A stretch of DNA of 64,000 nt from Streptomyces nymphaeiformis (GTDB lineage Bacteria > Actinomycetota > Actinomycetes > Streptomycetales > Streptomycetaceae): positions 1 to 64,000 of the forward strand of contig NZ_JACHJY010000018.1 in NCBI RefSeq assembly GCF_014203895.1. The letters run 5' to 3'. Position 1 is the first letter of the stretch. Every line of letters starts with the position of its first letter. Below are positions 15,665 to 24,325 of this stretch, in pieces. A program made the translations under genes and the position numbers. The notes beneath the pieces are model-generated. The model saw only the letters and a list, made by a program, of their open reading frames with translations, ran no database searches and was not told where the DNA came from.

Positions 15665-17089
15665 ATGCCCGCCACCAGCCCCCGCCTCGCCCTCGGCGTC
15701 CTCGCCACCGGCATGCTCATGACCGTTCTCGACGGCAGCATCGTCACCGTCGCCATGCCCGCCATCCAGGGCGACCTCGGCTTCACCCCCGCCGGCCTCA
15801 GCTGGGTCGTCAACGCCTACCTGATCGCCTTCGGTTCGCTCCTCCTCCTCGCCGGCCGCCTCGGCGACCTCGTCGGCCGCAAGCGGATGTTCCTCGCGGG
15901 CACCGGGATCTTCACCGCCGCCTCGCTCCTCGCCGGCGTCGCCGCCTCCCCCGCCGTCCTCGTCGCCGCCCGCTTCCTCCAGGGAGTCGGCAGCGCGACG
16001 GCCTCCGCCGTCGGCCTCGGCATCCTCGTCACGCTCTTCACCGAACCCCGCGAACGCGCCCGCGCCATCGCCGTGTTCAGCTTCACCGGCGCCGCCGGCG
16101 CCTCCCTCGGCCAGGTCCTCGGCGGCATCCTCACCGACGCCCTCGCCTGGAACTGGATCTTCTTCATCAACCTCCCCATCGGCGTCGCCACCGTCCTCGT
16201 CGCCGTCCGCGCCCTCCCCGCCGACCGCGCCCGGGGCCTGCGCGCCGGCGCCGACGTCCTCGGCGCGCTGCTCGTGACCGCCGGGCTCATGGCCGGGATC
16301 TACGCCGTCGTCAAGATCGAGGAGTACGGGGCGGGTTCGGCGCACACCCTCGGCTTCGGGGCCCTCGCCCTCGCCCTCCTCGCCGGCTTCCTGCTCCGCC
16401 AGGCGAAGGCGACGAACCCCCTCATGCCGCTGCGGATCCTCCGCTCCCGCAACGTCGCCGGCGCGAACGCCGTCCAGATGCTGATGGTCGCCGCGCTCTT
16501 CTCCTTCCAGGTCCTCGTCGCCCTCTACCTGCAGAAGGTCCTCGGGTACGGAGCCGCCGGGACCGGCTTCGCGATGCTGCCCGCCGCGCTCGTCATCGGC
16601 GCCGTCTCGCTCGGCGTCTCGGCCCCGCTCATCGCCCGCTTCGGCGAGCGGAACGTCCTGGTCACGGGCCTCGTGCTGCTCGTCGGCGTCCTCGGCCTGC
16701 TGGCCCGCGTCCCCGTCCACGCCTCGTACGCCGCCGACCTGCTCCCCGTGATGCTGCTCGCCGCCGGCTTCGGCCTCGCCCTCCCCGCCCTCACCGCGCT
16801 CGCCATGTCCGGCGCGGAGGAGGCGGACGCGGGCCTGGCCTCCGGTCTCTTCAACACCACCCAGCAGATCGGCATGGCCATCGGCGTCGCCGTCCTCTCC
16901 ACCCTGGCCGCCGCCCGCACCGCGACCCTGACGGCGGCGGGAGAGCCCGACGCCCAGGCCCTGACAGGGGGTTACCACCTCGCCTTCGGCGTCGGCGCCG
17001 GACTCCTGCTCCTCGCCCTGGCCGTCGCCCTCACCGTCCTGCGCCCCCGCGTCACCGAGGACACCCGGCAGATGACAATGGCCGCATGA
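15665..17089 (+). CDS. MFS multidrug exporter, DHA2 (14-helix) type
   Basis: A 474-residue membrane protein that probably extrudes drugs by proton antiport. The DHA2 signature is present (MTVLDGSIVTVAMPAI in helix 1, LAGRLGDLVGRKRMF in loop 2-3, GAAGASLGQVLGGIL in motif C). It has about 14 hydrophobic segments. The ribosome site AGGAGAG lies just upstream. It is flanked by a MarR regulator upstream and a WYL regulator whose start overlaps its stop, so two regulators may set its expression. Confidence 0.9.
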   Translation: MPATSPRLALGVLATGMLMTVLDGSIVTVAMPAIQGDLGFTPAGLSWVVNAYLIAFGSLLLLAGRLGDLVGRKRMFLAGTGIFTAASLLAGVAASPAVLVAARFLQGVGSATASAVGLGILVTLFTEPRERARAIAVFSFTGAAGASLGQVLGGILTDALAWNWIFFINLPIGVATVLVAVRALPADRARGLRAGADVLGALLVTAGLMAGIYAVVKIEEYGAGSAHTLGFGALALALLAGFLLRQAKATNPLMPLRILRSRNVAGANAVQMLMVAALFSFQVLVALYLQKVLGYGAAGTGFAMLPAALVIGAVSLGVSAPLIARFGERNVLVTGLVLLVGVLGLLARVPVHASYAADLLPVMLLAAGFGLALPALTALAMSGAEEADAGLASGLFNTTQQIGMAIGVAVLSTLAAARTATLTAAGEPDAQALTGGYHLAFGVGAGLLLLALAVALTVLRPRVTEDTRQMTMAA

Positions 17090-18084
17090 GAGCCGACCGA
17101 CTCGTCGCCGCCCTGCTCTTCCTGCAGACCCGGCAGCGGGTCACCGCCGCCGAACTCGCCGCCGAACTGGGCGTGTCCGAGCGCACGGCCCGCCGCGACC
17201 TCGAAGCGCTCGCGAGCGCCGGGATCCCGGTGTACTCGCAGGCGGGGCAGGGCGGCGGCTGGTCGCTGGTCGGCGGAGCCCGTACCGACCTGACCGGCCT
17301 GACGGCCCCCGAGATCCGCGAGCTGTTCCTGCTCACCGGGTCCGACGCCGACGCGGGCCCGCAGACCAGGACCGCCCTCCGCAAGCTCGTACGGGCCCTC
17401 CCCGCACCCCTCCGCGCGGGCGCCGAGGCCGCCGCCCGCGCCGGGATCGCCGACGGCACCGACTGGGCGGGCGCGGACACCGAGGAACCCCGGCTCGCGC
17501 CGCTCCAGCGTGCGGTGGTCGAGGAGCGGGAGCTGCACATCGGGTACGCCCGCCCCGGCCGCCCGCCCCGCGAGCGGACCGTCCAGCCGCTCGGGATCGC
17601 CGCCAAGTCCGGGGTCCGCTACCTCCTCGCGGACACGGCGGACGGCCTGCGCACCTTCCGGGTCTCCCGCGTCACCTCGGTGACCGAGACCGGCGCCCCG
17701 GCCGTACGCCCCGAGGGCTTCGACCTCGCCACCGCCTGGCGCGCGCTCGCCGCCCGCATGGAGGACCGGCTGGTCGCCGCGACGGTCCGGGGCCGCGCCG
17801 CCCCGGGCACGGAGTCCGTCCTGGAGGGCCTGCTCGGCGGGCGGATACGGTACGGGGAGCGCGGCCCGGACGGCTGGACGGCCATCGAGGCCGACGGCCC
17901 GTCCCCCGAGGTCGTCGCCGCGCAGCTGGCCGGCCTCGGCGCCCGCGTCGAGCTCCTCGACCCGCCCGGGGCCCGCGCCGCCCTGGCCAGGATCGGCGCC
18001 GAACTCACCTCCCTGTACGGGGGTCCAGGCACTCCGGAAGCTCCGCCTCGTGCACCAGCGCCAGGCGCGACACGGCCCGGGTGA
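17086..18084 (+). CDS. WYL-domain transcription regulator
   Basis: A 332-residue regulator with an N-terminal HTH_11/DeoR-type helix-turn-helix (TAAELAAELGVSERTARRDL, residues about 19-40) and a WYL-type ligand domain (VVEERELHIGYARPGRPPRE, VQPLGIAAKSGVRYLLAD). Its ATG overlaps the stop of the exporter gene (ATGA), so translation is coupled to it. The last about 27 codons overlap the convergent helicase gene; the Pro/Ala-rich C terminus may be a non-essential extension. Confidence 0.88.
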   Translation: MRADRLVAALLFLQTRQRVTAAELAAELGVSERTARRDLEALASAGIPVYSQAGQGGGWSLVGGARTDLTGLTAPEIRELFLLTGSDADAGPQTRTALRKLVRALPAPLRAGAEAAARAGIADGTDWAGADTEEPRLAPLQRAVVEERELHIGYARPGRPPRERTVQPLGIAAKSGVRYLLADTADGLRTFRVSRVTSVTETGAPAVRPEGFDLATAWRALAARMEDRLVAATVRGRAAPGTESVLEGLLGGRIRYGERGPDGWTAIEADGPSPEVVAAQLAGLGARVELLDPPGARAALARIGAELTSLYGGPGTPEAPPRAPAPGATRPG

Positions 18085-19993
18085 GCACCACGTACAGCCG
18101 GTTCAGGCCGCGCGCCTCGGCCGCCACGATCGCGGCCGGTTCGACGACCACGACGTGGTCGAACTCCAGGCCCTTGACGACGGTCGCGGGCAGCACGGAC
18201 ACCCGCTCCCCGCACCCCTTCACCTCTTCGGCGACCGCGTCGACGAGGTGGTCGGCCGTGACGACCCCCACCGAGCCCTCCGCCGCGAGCGCGGCCCGCA
18301 CGGCCTCGCGGACCCCGGCGGCGAGCTCCGTCGCCCGGTGGACCGTCACCTCGCCGTCCCGGCGCACCGAACGCCCCGCGGGCACGCCGGCGCCGAGCCG
18401 CGGAAGGAGCCGGTTGGCGAGGTCGACGATCGCCGCCGGGACGCGGTAGCCGAGGGTGAGCGGCACGACGGGCGTCCCGGGCTTGCCCAGGTGCTCCAGC
18501 TGCTCGTCCCAGTCGCGGGCCGCCCACGGGGTGGTGCCCTGGGCGAGGTCCCCGAGGACGGTGAGCGAACCGAACTCGGTGCGGCGGGCGATGGCCCGGC
18601 ACTGCATGGGCGAGAGGTCCTGCGCCTCGTCGACGACGACGTGCCCGTAGCTCTCGGGGCGTTCGATCAGCCCCGCGAGCTCGTCGAGGAGGACGAGGTC
18701 GGCGGCGGTCCAGCGCGCCGAGCGGTACGAACGCGGCGGCCGCGCCCACCGGATCGCGGCGAGCTCGTCGGCCGTGAGCAGAAGGTCCGCCGCGCCCGCC
18801 GGGTCCGTCAGGACGCCCGCGAGGACCTCCTCCGGGGTCGCCTTCGGCCAGCAGCGGTCGAGGAACGCCGTCACCGCCCGCGCCCGCTCGACCCGCCGCG
18901 CCCAGGCCGCGCCCATCGGTCCCGAGCGGCGTTCGGCCCGGAGCTGGAGGGCCCGGACGATCCGGGCGCGGACGCGTTCGCGGCCGGTCGCGTAGGGCGG
19001 TGCCTCCTCCCGTACGGCCGAGACGATCGCGGCGAGCTGCGCCGCGGGAAGCCGCCAGTGGTACGAGCCGTCGGGGACGGCCAGGTCCTCCGCCGGGGCC
19101 GGGTCGACCCTGCCGTACAGCGCGCGGTGCAGCACCCCCGCCATCCGGGCGTCGTGCTTGACCAGGGCCGCCGCCTCGTCGTCCTCCACCCGGACCGGGT
19201 GGCGGGCGATCTCGTCGTCGAGGGTGGCCTGCCGGATCCCGGTCTCGCCCAGCGAGGGCAGCACTTCGGCGATGTACGAGAGGAAGGCCCGGTGGGGGCC
19301 GAGGACGAGGAGGCCGGAGCGGCGGATCCGCTGCGGGTGCGTGTAGAGGAGGTACGCGGCCCGGTGCAGGCCCACGGCGGTCTTGCCCGTGCCGGGCGCG
19401 CCCTGCACGCACAGGGAGGCGGCGGGCTCGGAGCGTACGAGGTCGTCCTGTTCGGGCTGGATGGTGGCGGCGATGTCCCGCATGGGGCCCACCCGGGGGC
19501 GCTCGATCTCCCCGGTGAGGAGGGCGCTGACCTGCCCCGTGTCACCGTCGGTGAGGTTCTCGTCCTCCAGGGCGGTCAGGTCCTCGGTCGCGCCCGCGCT
19601 GTTCGGGGCCCAGCCGAAGCGGCGGCGGCGCAGGACGCCCTGCGGGTCGTGCGCGCCGGCCTGGTAGTAGGCGCGGGAGACGGGTGCGCGCCAGTCGACG
19701 ACGAGCGGCGGGGCGGCCGGGTGCTCGGCGATCCGGCGGCGGCCGATGTGGTGGATCTGGCCGTCCTCGCGGTCGAGGCGCCCGAAGAACAGGGGTCCGG
19801 GCGGCTGTTCGCGCATCTCCTTGGCGCGGCTGCGGAGGTGGTAGCCGAGGGCTTCGGCGTCGGCGCCGGAGGCGGCGACGTCCTCGCCGGTGACGACCTG
19901 CTCGACGACGTCCTCGGTCATGCGGATCAGGGCGGCGCGGCAGGCGTCGTGGTGGGAGCGTTCGCGGGCGAGCTCAAGGTCCAGTGACGTCAT
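18005..19993 (-). CDS. HelD-like superfamily 1 helicase/ATPase
   Basis: A 662-residue protein with an N-terminal coiled-coil arm and a UvrD/Rep-like motor. Walker A is GAPGTGKTAVGLHR near residue 195; Walker B is VVVDEAQDLSPMQ. Later motifs are LGDLAQGTTPW and GYRVP, and LYVVLTRAVSRL at the C terminus. HelD-type proteins bind RNA polymerase and recycle stalled complexes, and some actinobacterial members (HelR) protect against rifamycins. Which class this is cannot be settled by eye. A TetR gene and a TetR-like operator lie directly upstream on the same strand. Confidence 0.85.
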   Translation of the reverse strand: MTSLDLELARERSHHDACRAALIRMTEDVVEQVVTGEDVAASGADAEALGYHLRSRAKEMREQPPGPLFFGRLDREDGQIHHIGRRRIAEHPAAPPLVVDWRAPVSRAYYQAGAHDPQGVLRRRRFGWAPNSAGATEDLTALEDENLTDGDTGQVSALLTGEIERPRVGPMRDIAATIQPEQDDLVRSEPAASLCVQGAPGTGKTAVGLHRAAYLLYTHPQRIRRSGLLVLGPHRAFLSYIAEVLPSLGETGIRQATLDDEIARHPVRVEDDEAAALVKHDARMAGVLHRALYGRVDPAPAEDLAVPDGSYHWRLPAAQLAAIVSAVREEAPPYATGRERVRARIVRALQLRAERRSGPMGAAWARRVERARAVTAFLDRCWPKATPEEVLAGVLTDPAGAADLLLTADELAAIRWARPPRSYRSARWTAADLVLLDELAGLIERPESYGHVVVDEAQDLSPMQCRAIARRTEFGSLTVLGDLAQGTTPWAARDWDEQLEHLGKPGTPVVPLTLGYRVPAAIVDLANRLLPRLGAGVPAGRSVRRDGEVTVHRATELAAGVREAVRAALAAEGSVGVVTADHLVDAVAEEVKGCGERVSVLPATVVKGLEFDHVVVVEPAAIVAAEARGLNRLYVVLTRAVSRLALVHEAELPECLDPRTGR

Positions 19994-20004
19994 TCCGTCA
20001 AGCC

Positions 20005-20019
20005 TAACGGAAAACGTTA
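20005..20019. promoter_or_regulatory. Inverted repeat upstream of helD, candidate TetR operator
   Basis: TAACGGAAAACGTTA has arms TAACG and CGTTA. It lies in the 62-base gap between the TetR stop and the helicase start, in an AT-rich patch (ACATTTTTTACC) unusual for this genome. Confidence 0.5.
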
Positions 20020-20055
20020 CCGGGTTACATTTTTTACCGAGTCACAGATGAGCGA

Positions 20056-20688
20056 TCAGTACGGCAGCCCCTCCCGCAGCGACCGGAACGCCTCCCTCGC
20101 CGCGGCCATCGCGTCCCGCGCCACCGCGTCGAGCGCCTCTCCGGCCGTCAGGCGTGCCACGTTCTCGTTCGCCAGGATCCGCAGCACGGCCGTGATCTGC
20201 CCGGCCGCGAGCCGCGCCGTCAGGGGGTCGCCGCCGAGCGCCCGCGCGAGGGCCTCCTCCGAACGCTGCTGGTAGGCGTGGATCCCGGCGAGCAGGGCCG
20301 GCGTCCCGTACAGGAGCCGGTGGTACGCGAGGACCGCCGGCACGTCGCAGAGCCCGGTCACCGGATCGCGCCGCTGAAGGCCCGCGAGCAGGTGCTCGCC
20401 CAGCGCGTCGAGCGGCGCCCTGCCGTCCGCACGCCCGCCCGCCACCACGCGCGCGGACTCGTCCTCGTGGTCGGCGAACCGGTGGAGGACCAGGTCCTCC
20501 TTGGCGGGGAAGTAGCGGAAGAGGGTCGGCTTCGAGACCTCGGCGGCGGCGGCCACCTCCGCGACGGACACCGCGTCGAAACCCTTCCTCAGGAAGAGCG
20601 CGATCGCCGCGTCCGAGAGGGCCTGCCGGGTCCGCGCCTTCTTCCGCTCGCGCAGACCGCCCGGGCCGGCCACACCGTCCTCCGCCAC
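20056..20688 (-). CDS. TetR-family regulator
   Basis: A 210-residue repressor. The N-terminal helix-turn-helix is clear (ARTRQALSDAAIALFLRKGF, then VAEVAAAAEVSKPTLFRYFP, residues about 15-60). The C-terminal helical ligand domain ends REAFRSLREGLPY. GTG 20688 is supported by AAGGAGG seven bases upstream. It lies between the GNAT gene and the helicase gene on the same strand. The inverted repeat just beyond its 3' end suggests that it controls the helicase. Confidence 0.87.
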   Translation of the reverse strand: MAEDGVAGPGGLRERKKARTRQALSDAAIALFLRKGFDAVSVAEVAAAAEVSKPTLFRYFPAKEDLVLHRFADHEDESARVVAGGRADGRAPLDALGEHLLAGLQRRDPVTGLCDVPAVLAYHRLLYGTPALLAGIHAYQQRSEEALARALGGDPLTARLAAGQITAVLRILANENVARLTAGEALDAVARDAMAAAREAFRSLREGLPY

Positions 20689-20735
20689 GCGGCGCCTCCT
20701 TCGTTCGGGGGCGCCCATCCTATGGCGGCCGGGCC

Positions 20736-21980
20736 TCAGAAGACGTCGGGCGAGAAGGGCCGCAGCGGGGTGCGGAACAGCAGGTCGGCGCGGGCGGCCG
20801 CACCGGCCGTCAACTCCTCCACGCGCCCGAGCCGGGACAACCGCACCGCCGACTCGTCGCCGAACGCGAGCGTGCTCACCTCCGCGACGTCGAGGGCGAG
20901 ATCGGCCGAAGCGGACGTGGGCACACAGGCCGCGCCCGCCGGGGACGCGTCGAGCCGGAAGCGCCCGCCGGCCGGCCCGCCGGCGTCCCGCACCTCCAGG
21001 ACGAGGCCGTCCTCCACCGGGTACGTCCGGCCCTCCAGGACCCGGACCACGTCCAGGACCCGGACCCACAGCATGTCCGCGTACGTCAGCAGCCGGGCCG
21101 CGCGCGGGTCGGGCAGGAGCAGCGGCAGCAGGTCGTCGGGCGCCCGGTAGCCGGTGCGGACCGTGGCGATCCAGTCGATCGAGCAGACGTAGTGCCACAG
21201 GGCGCGCTCGGCGGCCGGGGTGACCGCGATGAGGTCCCGTACGGTCGCCGTGTTCTGCGGGCGCTTCGCGTCGTCCCACTTGTCGTCGGCGGAGTACGCG
21301 ACGTACCCCTCGACCTCGCCGGACTCCGACCGGTACATCGCGTAGTACGGCTCCCGCCACGGATGGCTCTGGAAGCCGAGGCCGGTGCCCTGCTCCCAGT
21401 CGCGCGCGCCACGGTTCGTGACCCCCGCGCGGACGCCGGCCAGCCGGCGGTGCACCTCGGGGCCGGCCTTCCGGATCTCGTCGCCGTCCGTCAGATCGAT
21501 CCGCCCGCCGTCCTCCGGGCGGCCCGAGCGGCGCGGGTCGAGACCGGAGCGGTTCACGTCGACGCTCCACTCGGCGGCCCAGCTCGCCGCACCGAAGCCG
21601 AAGCGCCCGTAGATCGGGTACTCGGCGGCGATCAGCGTCGCGATCGCGTCGCCCCGCTCCTTCGCGGCGGCGAGGTCCATGGCCATCATCCGGCCGAGCA
21701 GCCCGCGCCTGCGGTGCGTCGGGGAGACCGTGACCTGCGTGATCGCGTCGGCGGTGAGACTGCCCCCGCCGACCGTGCTGACCTCCTGCCGGAAGGACCG
21801 GAAGGTCCCGACGATCCGGTCCCGGTCGAACACGCCGAGCGTCCGCGTGAGGTCCGCGGCCGCCAACCGGTCGGCGACCTCCGCGTCGGAGACGACCGGA
21901 GTCCTGAGGAACCCGGTGCGCAGCGCCCGCTGCCAGTCGCGGAACTCGGACTCCGTCACGGCACGCACGTCGAGGCTCAT
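20736..21980 (-). CDS. Eis-like GNAT N-acetyltransferase
   Basis: A 414-residue acetyltransferase with the tripartite Eis layout. The N-terminal GNAT domain has the acetyl-CoA loop VSPTHRRRGLLGRMM near residue 95. It is followed by a second GNAT-like region and a C-terminal sterol-carrier-like domain. The end of the protein is conserved-looking (LLFRTPLRPFSPDVF); in Eis the C-terminal carboxylate acts in catalysis. Substrates may be aminoglycosides or protein lysines. It is upstream of TetR and helD on the same strand, with 47 bases between it and TetR. Confidence 0.87.
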   Translation of the reverse strand: MSLDVRAVTESEFRDWQRALRTGFLRTPVVSDAEVADRLAAADLTRTLGVFDRDRIVGTFRSFRQEVSTVGGGSLTADAITQVTVSPTHRRRGLLGRMMAMDLAAAKERGDAIATLIAAEYPIYGRFGFGAASWAAEWSVDVNRSGLDPRRSGRPEDGGRIDLTDGDEIRKAGPEVHRRLAGVRAGVTNRGARDWEQGTGLGFQSHPWREPYYAMYRSESGEVEGYVAYSADDKWDDAKRPQNTATVRDLIAVTPAAERALWHYVCSIDWIATVRTGYRAPDDLLPLLLPDPRAARLLTYADMLWVRVLDVVRVLEGRTYPVEDGLVLEVRDAGGPAGGRFRLDASPAGAACVPTSASADLALDVAEVSTLAFGDESAVRLSRLGRVEELTAGAAARADLLFRTPLRPFSPDVF

Positions 21981-22037
21981 CCCCCGACCCTACGACCGCC
22001 GCGACGGGCCCCGCACGGGGTTTTCCGCCGTGCGGAC

Positions 22038-22080
22038 GGGCGGCGCCGCACGGGCTGCTCCCCGTACGACGGCGCCGCCC
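22038..22080. terminator. GC-rich hairpin downstream of rsiG
   Basis: GGGCGGCGCC at 22038 pairs with GGCGCCGCCC at 22071 across a 23-base loop. It lies between the rsiG stop and the start of the GNAT gene, on the transcript of rsiG. Confidence 0.5.
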
Positions 22081-22135
22081 GCGCACCGCGGTTCAGGCCC
22101 TCATCGAGGCCGGCTCACCGCCCTCGGGGAGGGCC

Positions 22136-22750
22136 TCAGGCGAGCAGGTCGTCGACCTGGGCCTCGCCCTCGCGGTAGCGGCGGGCGATCTCCGCGCTGC
22201 AGTCGTCGGCGGTCCGCTGGAGGTGCTGGCGACGGCGCGAGACCTGCTGCTCGTACCCCGCGAGCCGACCCATCGCCGCGTGCAGCTCGTCATCGGTGCG
22301 GGCCGTCAGGTCCGACAGCTCCACCTCCGACAGCATCTCGGTCGCGAGCCGCCGGTACTCCTCGCCGCGCGGCGTCGACAACGTCACGTGCCGCGCCGAG
22401 CTGCGGTGCCGCGAGGGCACGTCGGCGAGGATCTCGGAGAGCCGGTCGAGGACCGGCGCCTCCGGATCGGTCCGCCGCGCCAGCTCGGCCCGCAGGATGT
22501 CGATCCGGCCCTGGAGCATCCGGCGTACGTAACTCAGGTCGGCCTCGTCGCTCTGCGCGTCCCTGCGCAGCGCGCGCAGTTCCGGCAGCCGCAGGGCGCC
22601 GAGCTCGGGCTGCGTCCGCTCCTCCGGCTCGGCGGTCCTCTGCACGGGTGGGCGCGTCACGGGCCCTCCGCCCGGTCCTCCGCCGCGGGTTCCGGAGCGG
22701 ATCAGCGGTACGGGGCCGGACGGCGTCGGCCCGGTTCCAGGTGCACTCAT
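22136..22750 (-). CDS. rsiG: Cyclic-di-GMP-dependent anti-sigma factor RsiG
   Basis: Sequesters the sporulation sigma factor WhiG when bound to cyclic di-GMP. The 204-residue protein carries two copies of the RsiG signature E-x3-S-x2-R-x3-Q-x3-D: E69, S73, R76, Q80, D84 in the first helix, and E167, S171, R174, Q178, D182 in the second. These form the antiparallel coiled coil that holds the c-di-GMP dimer. The N-terminal 45 residues are Gly/Pro-rich and probably disordered. ATG 22750 fits (MSAPGTGPTP). It is divergent from dtd. whiG is not in this window. Confidence 0.92.
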   Translation of the reverse strand: MSAPGTGPTPSGPVPLIRSGTRGGGPGGGPVTRPPVQRTAEPEERTQPELGALRLPELRALRRDAQSDEADLSYVRRMLQGRIDILRAELARRTDPEAPVLDRLSEILADVPSRHRSSARHVTLSTPRGEEYRRLATEMLSEVELSDLTARTDDELHAAMGRLAGYEQQVSRRRQHLQRTADDCSAEIARRYREGEAQVDDLLA

Positions 22751-22891
22751 GAGAATCGTCCCCTCGACCGGTGCGGTCGGCCGCACCGCCTGACACGCAT
22801 GGTGCCACTCCTGCACGTGCGAACGCAGGCGCTCTGCACCCGTTCGGCCCCTCGTCCTCCGGCCCGCGGCCCGCTCGGTAGGTTGGTGCGC

Positions 22892-23317
22892 ATGCGAGCT
22901 GTGGTGCAGAGGGTGGACGGCGCGAGCGTCGTCGTCGCAGGGGAGACCGTCGGGGAGATCACCGGCGAGGGGCTGTGCGTCCTGGTCGGGGTGACCCACG
23001 ACGACACCCCGGAGAAGGCCGCCCAATTGGCCAGAAAGCTCTGGTCCGTCCGGGTACTGGACGGCGAGAAGTCGTGCTCCGACGTGAACGCGCCGCTGCT
23101 CGTCATCTCCCAGTTCACCCTCTACGGAGACGCCCGCAAGGGCCGCCGCCCCACCTGGAACGCCGCGGCCCCCGGCCCGGTCGCCGAGCCCCTCGTCGAC
23201 GAGGTGGTCGCCCGGCTGCGCGCCCTGGGCGCGCACGTGGAGACGGGCCGCTTCGGAGCGAAGATGAGCGTCTCCCTCACGAACAACGGCCCGTTCACGG
23301 TACTGCTGGAGGTCTAG
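22892..23317 (+). CDS. dtd: D-aminoacyl-tRNA deacylase
   Basis: Hydrolyses D-amino acids from mischarged tRNA in the cytoplasm. It is a 141-residue DTD with N-terminal MRAVVQRVDGASVVV, the SQFTLYGD motif near residue 76 and the conserved C-terminal MSVSLTNNGPFT. Length and motifs are those of the family. It starts at ATG 22892 and is divergent from rsiG. Confidence 0.95.
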   Translation: MRAVVQRVDGASVVVAGETVGEITGEGLCVLVGVTHDDTPEKAAQLARKLWSVRVLDGEKSCSDVNAPLLVISQFTLYGDARKGRRPTWNAAAPGPVAEPLVDEVVARLRALGAHVETGRFGAKMSVSLTNNGPFTVLLEV

Positions 23318-23349
23318 GACCCATCCGGCCCTGATCCGCCGGGCAGGCC

Positions 23350-24315
23350 CTAGGGCTCGACGACGGTCTCCTGCGCGGCGGCCGTCGTGCCGGCGATCAG
23401 CGGGGCGTCCACGGGCACGTTCCGCTTCAGCAGGCCCAGGGCGATCGGGCCGAGTTCATGGTGGCGGACGGCCGTCGTCACGAAGCCGAGCTGCCGGCCC
23501 TCCTCCCCGTCGGCCGCGAGCCGGAGCGGGGTGCCGTGGGCGGGCAGCAGGACCTCGCTGCCGTCCAGGTGCAGGAAGACCAGACGGCGCGGCGGCTTCC
23601 CCAGGTTCTGCACCCGGGCGACGGTCTCCTGGCCCCGGTAGCAGCCCTTCTGGAGGTGGACGGCGCTGCCGATGAGGCCGACCTCGTGCGGGATGGTCCG
23701 GTGGTCGGTCTCGAAACCGAGCCGCGGCCGGTGCGCCTCGACGCGCAGCGCCTCGTACGCGAGGATCCCGGCGGCCGGCCCGTGCGAGGCCGCGAAGGAC
23801 TCCAGGTCGGCGCGGGGCAGGAACAGGTCGCGGCCGTGCGGGGTCTCCCGTACGACGGCGCCTTCGGGCACCTCGGCGATGGACCCGGCCGGAAGGTGGA
23901 CGACGGCGAGGTCGTCGGTCCGGTCGGCGACCTCCACCCGGTAGAAGAACTTCATCGACTCCAGGTACGCGACGAGCTCCTCGCGCGTCCCCGGCTCGAC
24001 GTGCGCCCACACCGTCTCGCCGTCGTCGACGAGGTACAGGGCGTGCTCGATGTGCCCGTTCGCGGAGAGGATCAGCGCCTCGGTCGCCTGCCCGGGCGGC
24101 AGTTCGGTCATGTGCTGGGTGACGAGCAGGTGCAGCCAGCTCAGCCGGTCGTCACCGGAGACGGCGACGACCCCGCGGTGCGAGAGGTCGACGAAGCCGT
24201 TGCCTTCGGCGAGGGCGCGCTGCTCGCGGAACAGGTCGCCGTAGTGCGCGGCGACGCCTTCGTCGCGGCCTTCGGCGGGGACGGCGCCGGGCAGGGACAA
24301 CAGGGGGCTCTTCAT
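23350..24315 (-). CDS. ygfZ: Folate-binding YgfZ-like protein
   Basis: A tetrahydrofolate-binding GcvT-fold protein needed for assembly or repair of some Fe-S enzymes. The family signature KGCYRGQE is present near residue 222, with its single conserved Cys. The protein is 321 residues. It follows nur by 10 bases on the same strand and is probably cotranscribed with it. Confidence 0.92.
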   Translation of the reverse strand: MKSPLLSLPGAVPAEGRDEGVAAHYGDLFREQRALAEGNGFVDLSHRGVVAVSGDDRLSWLHLLVTQHMTELPPGQATEALILSANGHIEHALYLVDDGETVWAHVEPGTREELVAYLESMKFFYRVEVADRTDDLAVVHLPAGSIAEVPEGAVVRETPHGRDLFLPRADLESFAASHGPAAGILAYEALRVEAHRPRLGFETDHRTIPHEVGLIGSAVHLQKGCYRGQETVARVQNLGKPPRRLVFLHLDGSEVLLPAHGTPLRLAADGEEGRQLGFVTTAVRHHELGPIALGLLKRNVPVDAPLIAGTTAAAQETVVEP

Positions 24316-24325
24316 GCAATAGAGC

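Noticed and set aside
18005..20100. A rifamycin-associated element upstream of the helicase, which would mark it as HelR
   Set aside because: No such motif could be made out; only a TetR-like inverted repeat was found, so the HelR name was not given.
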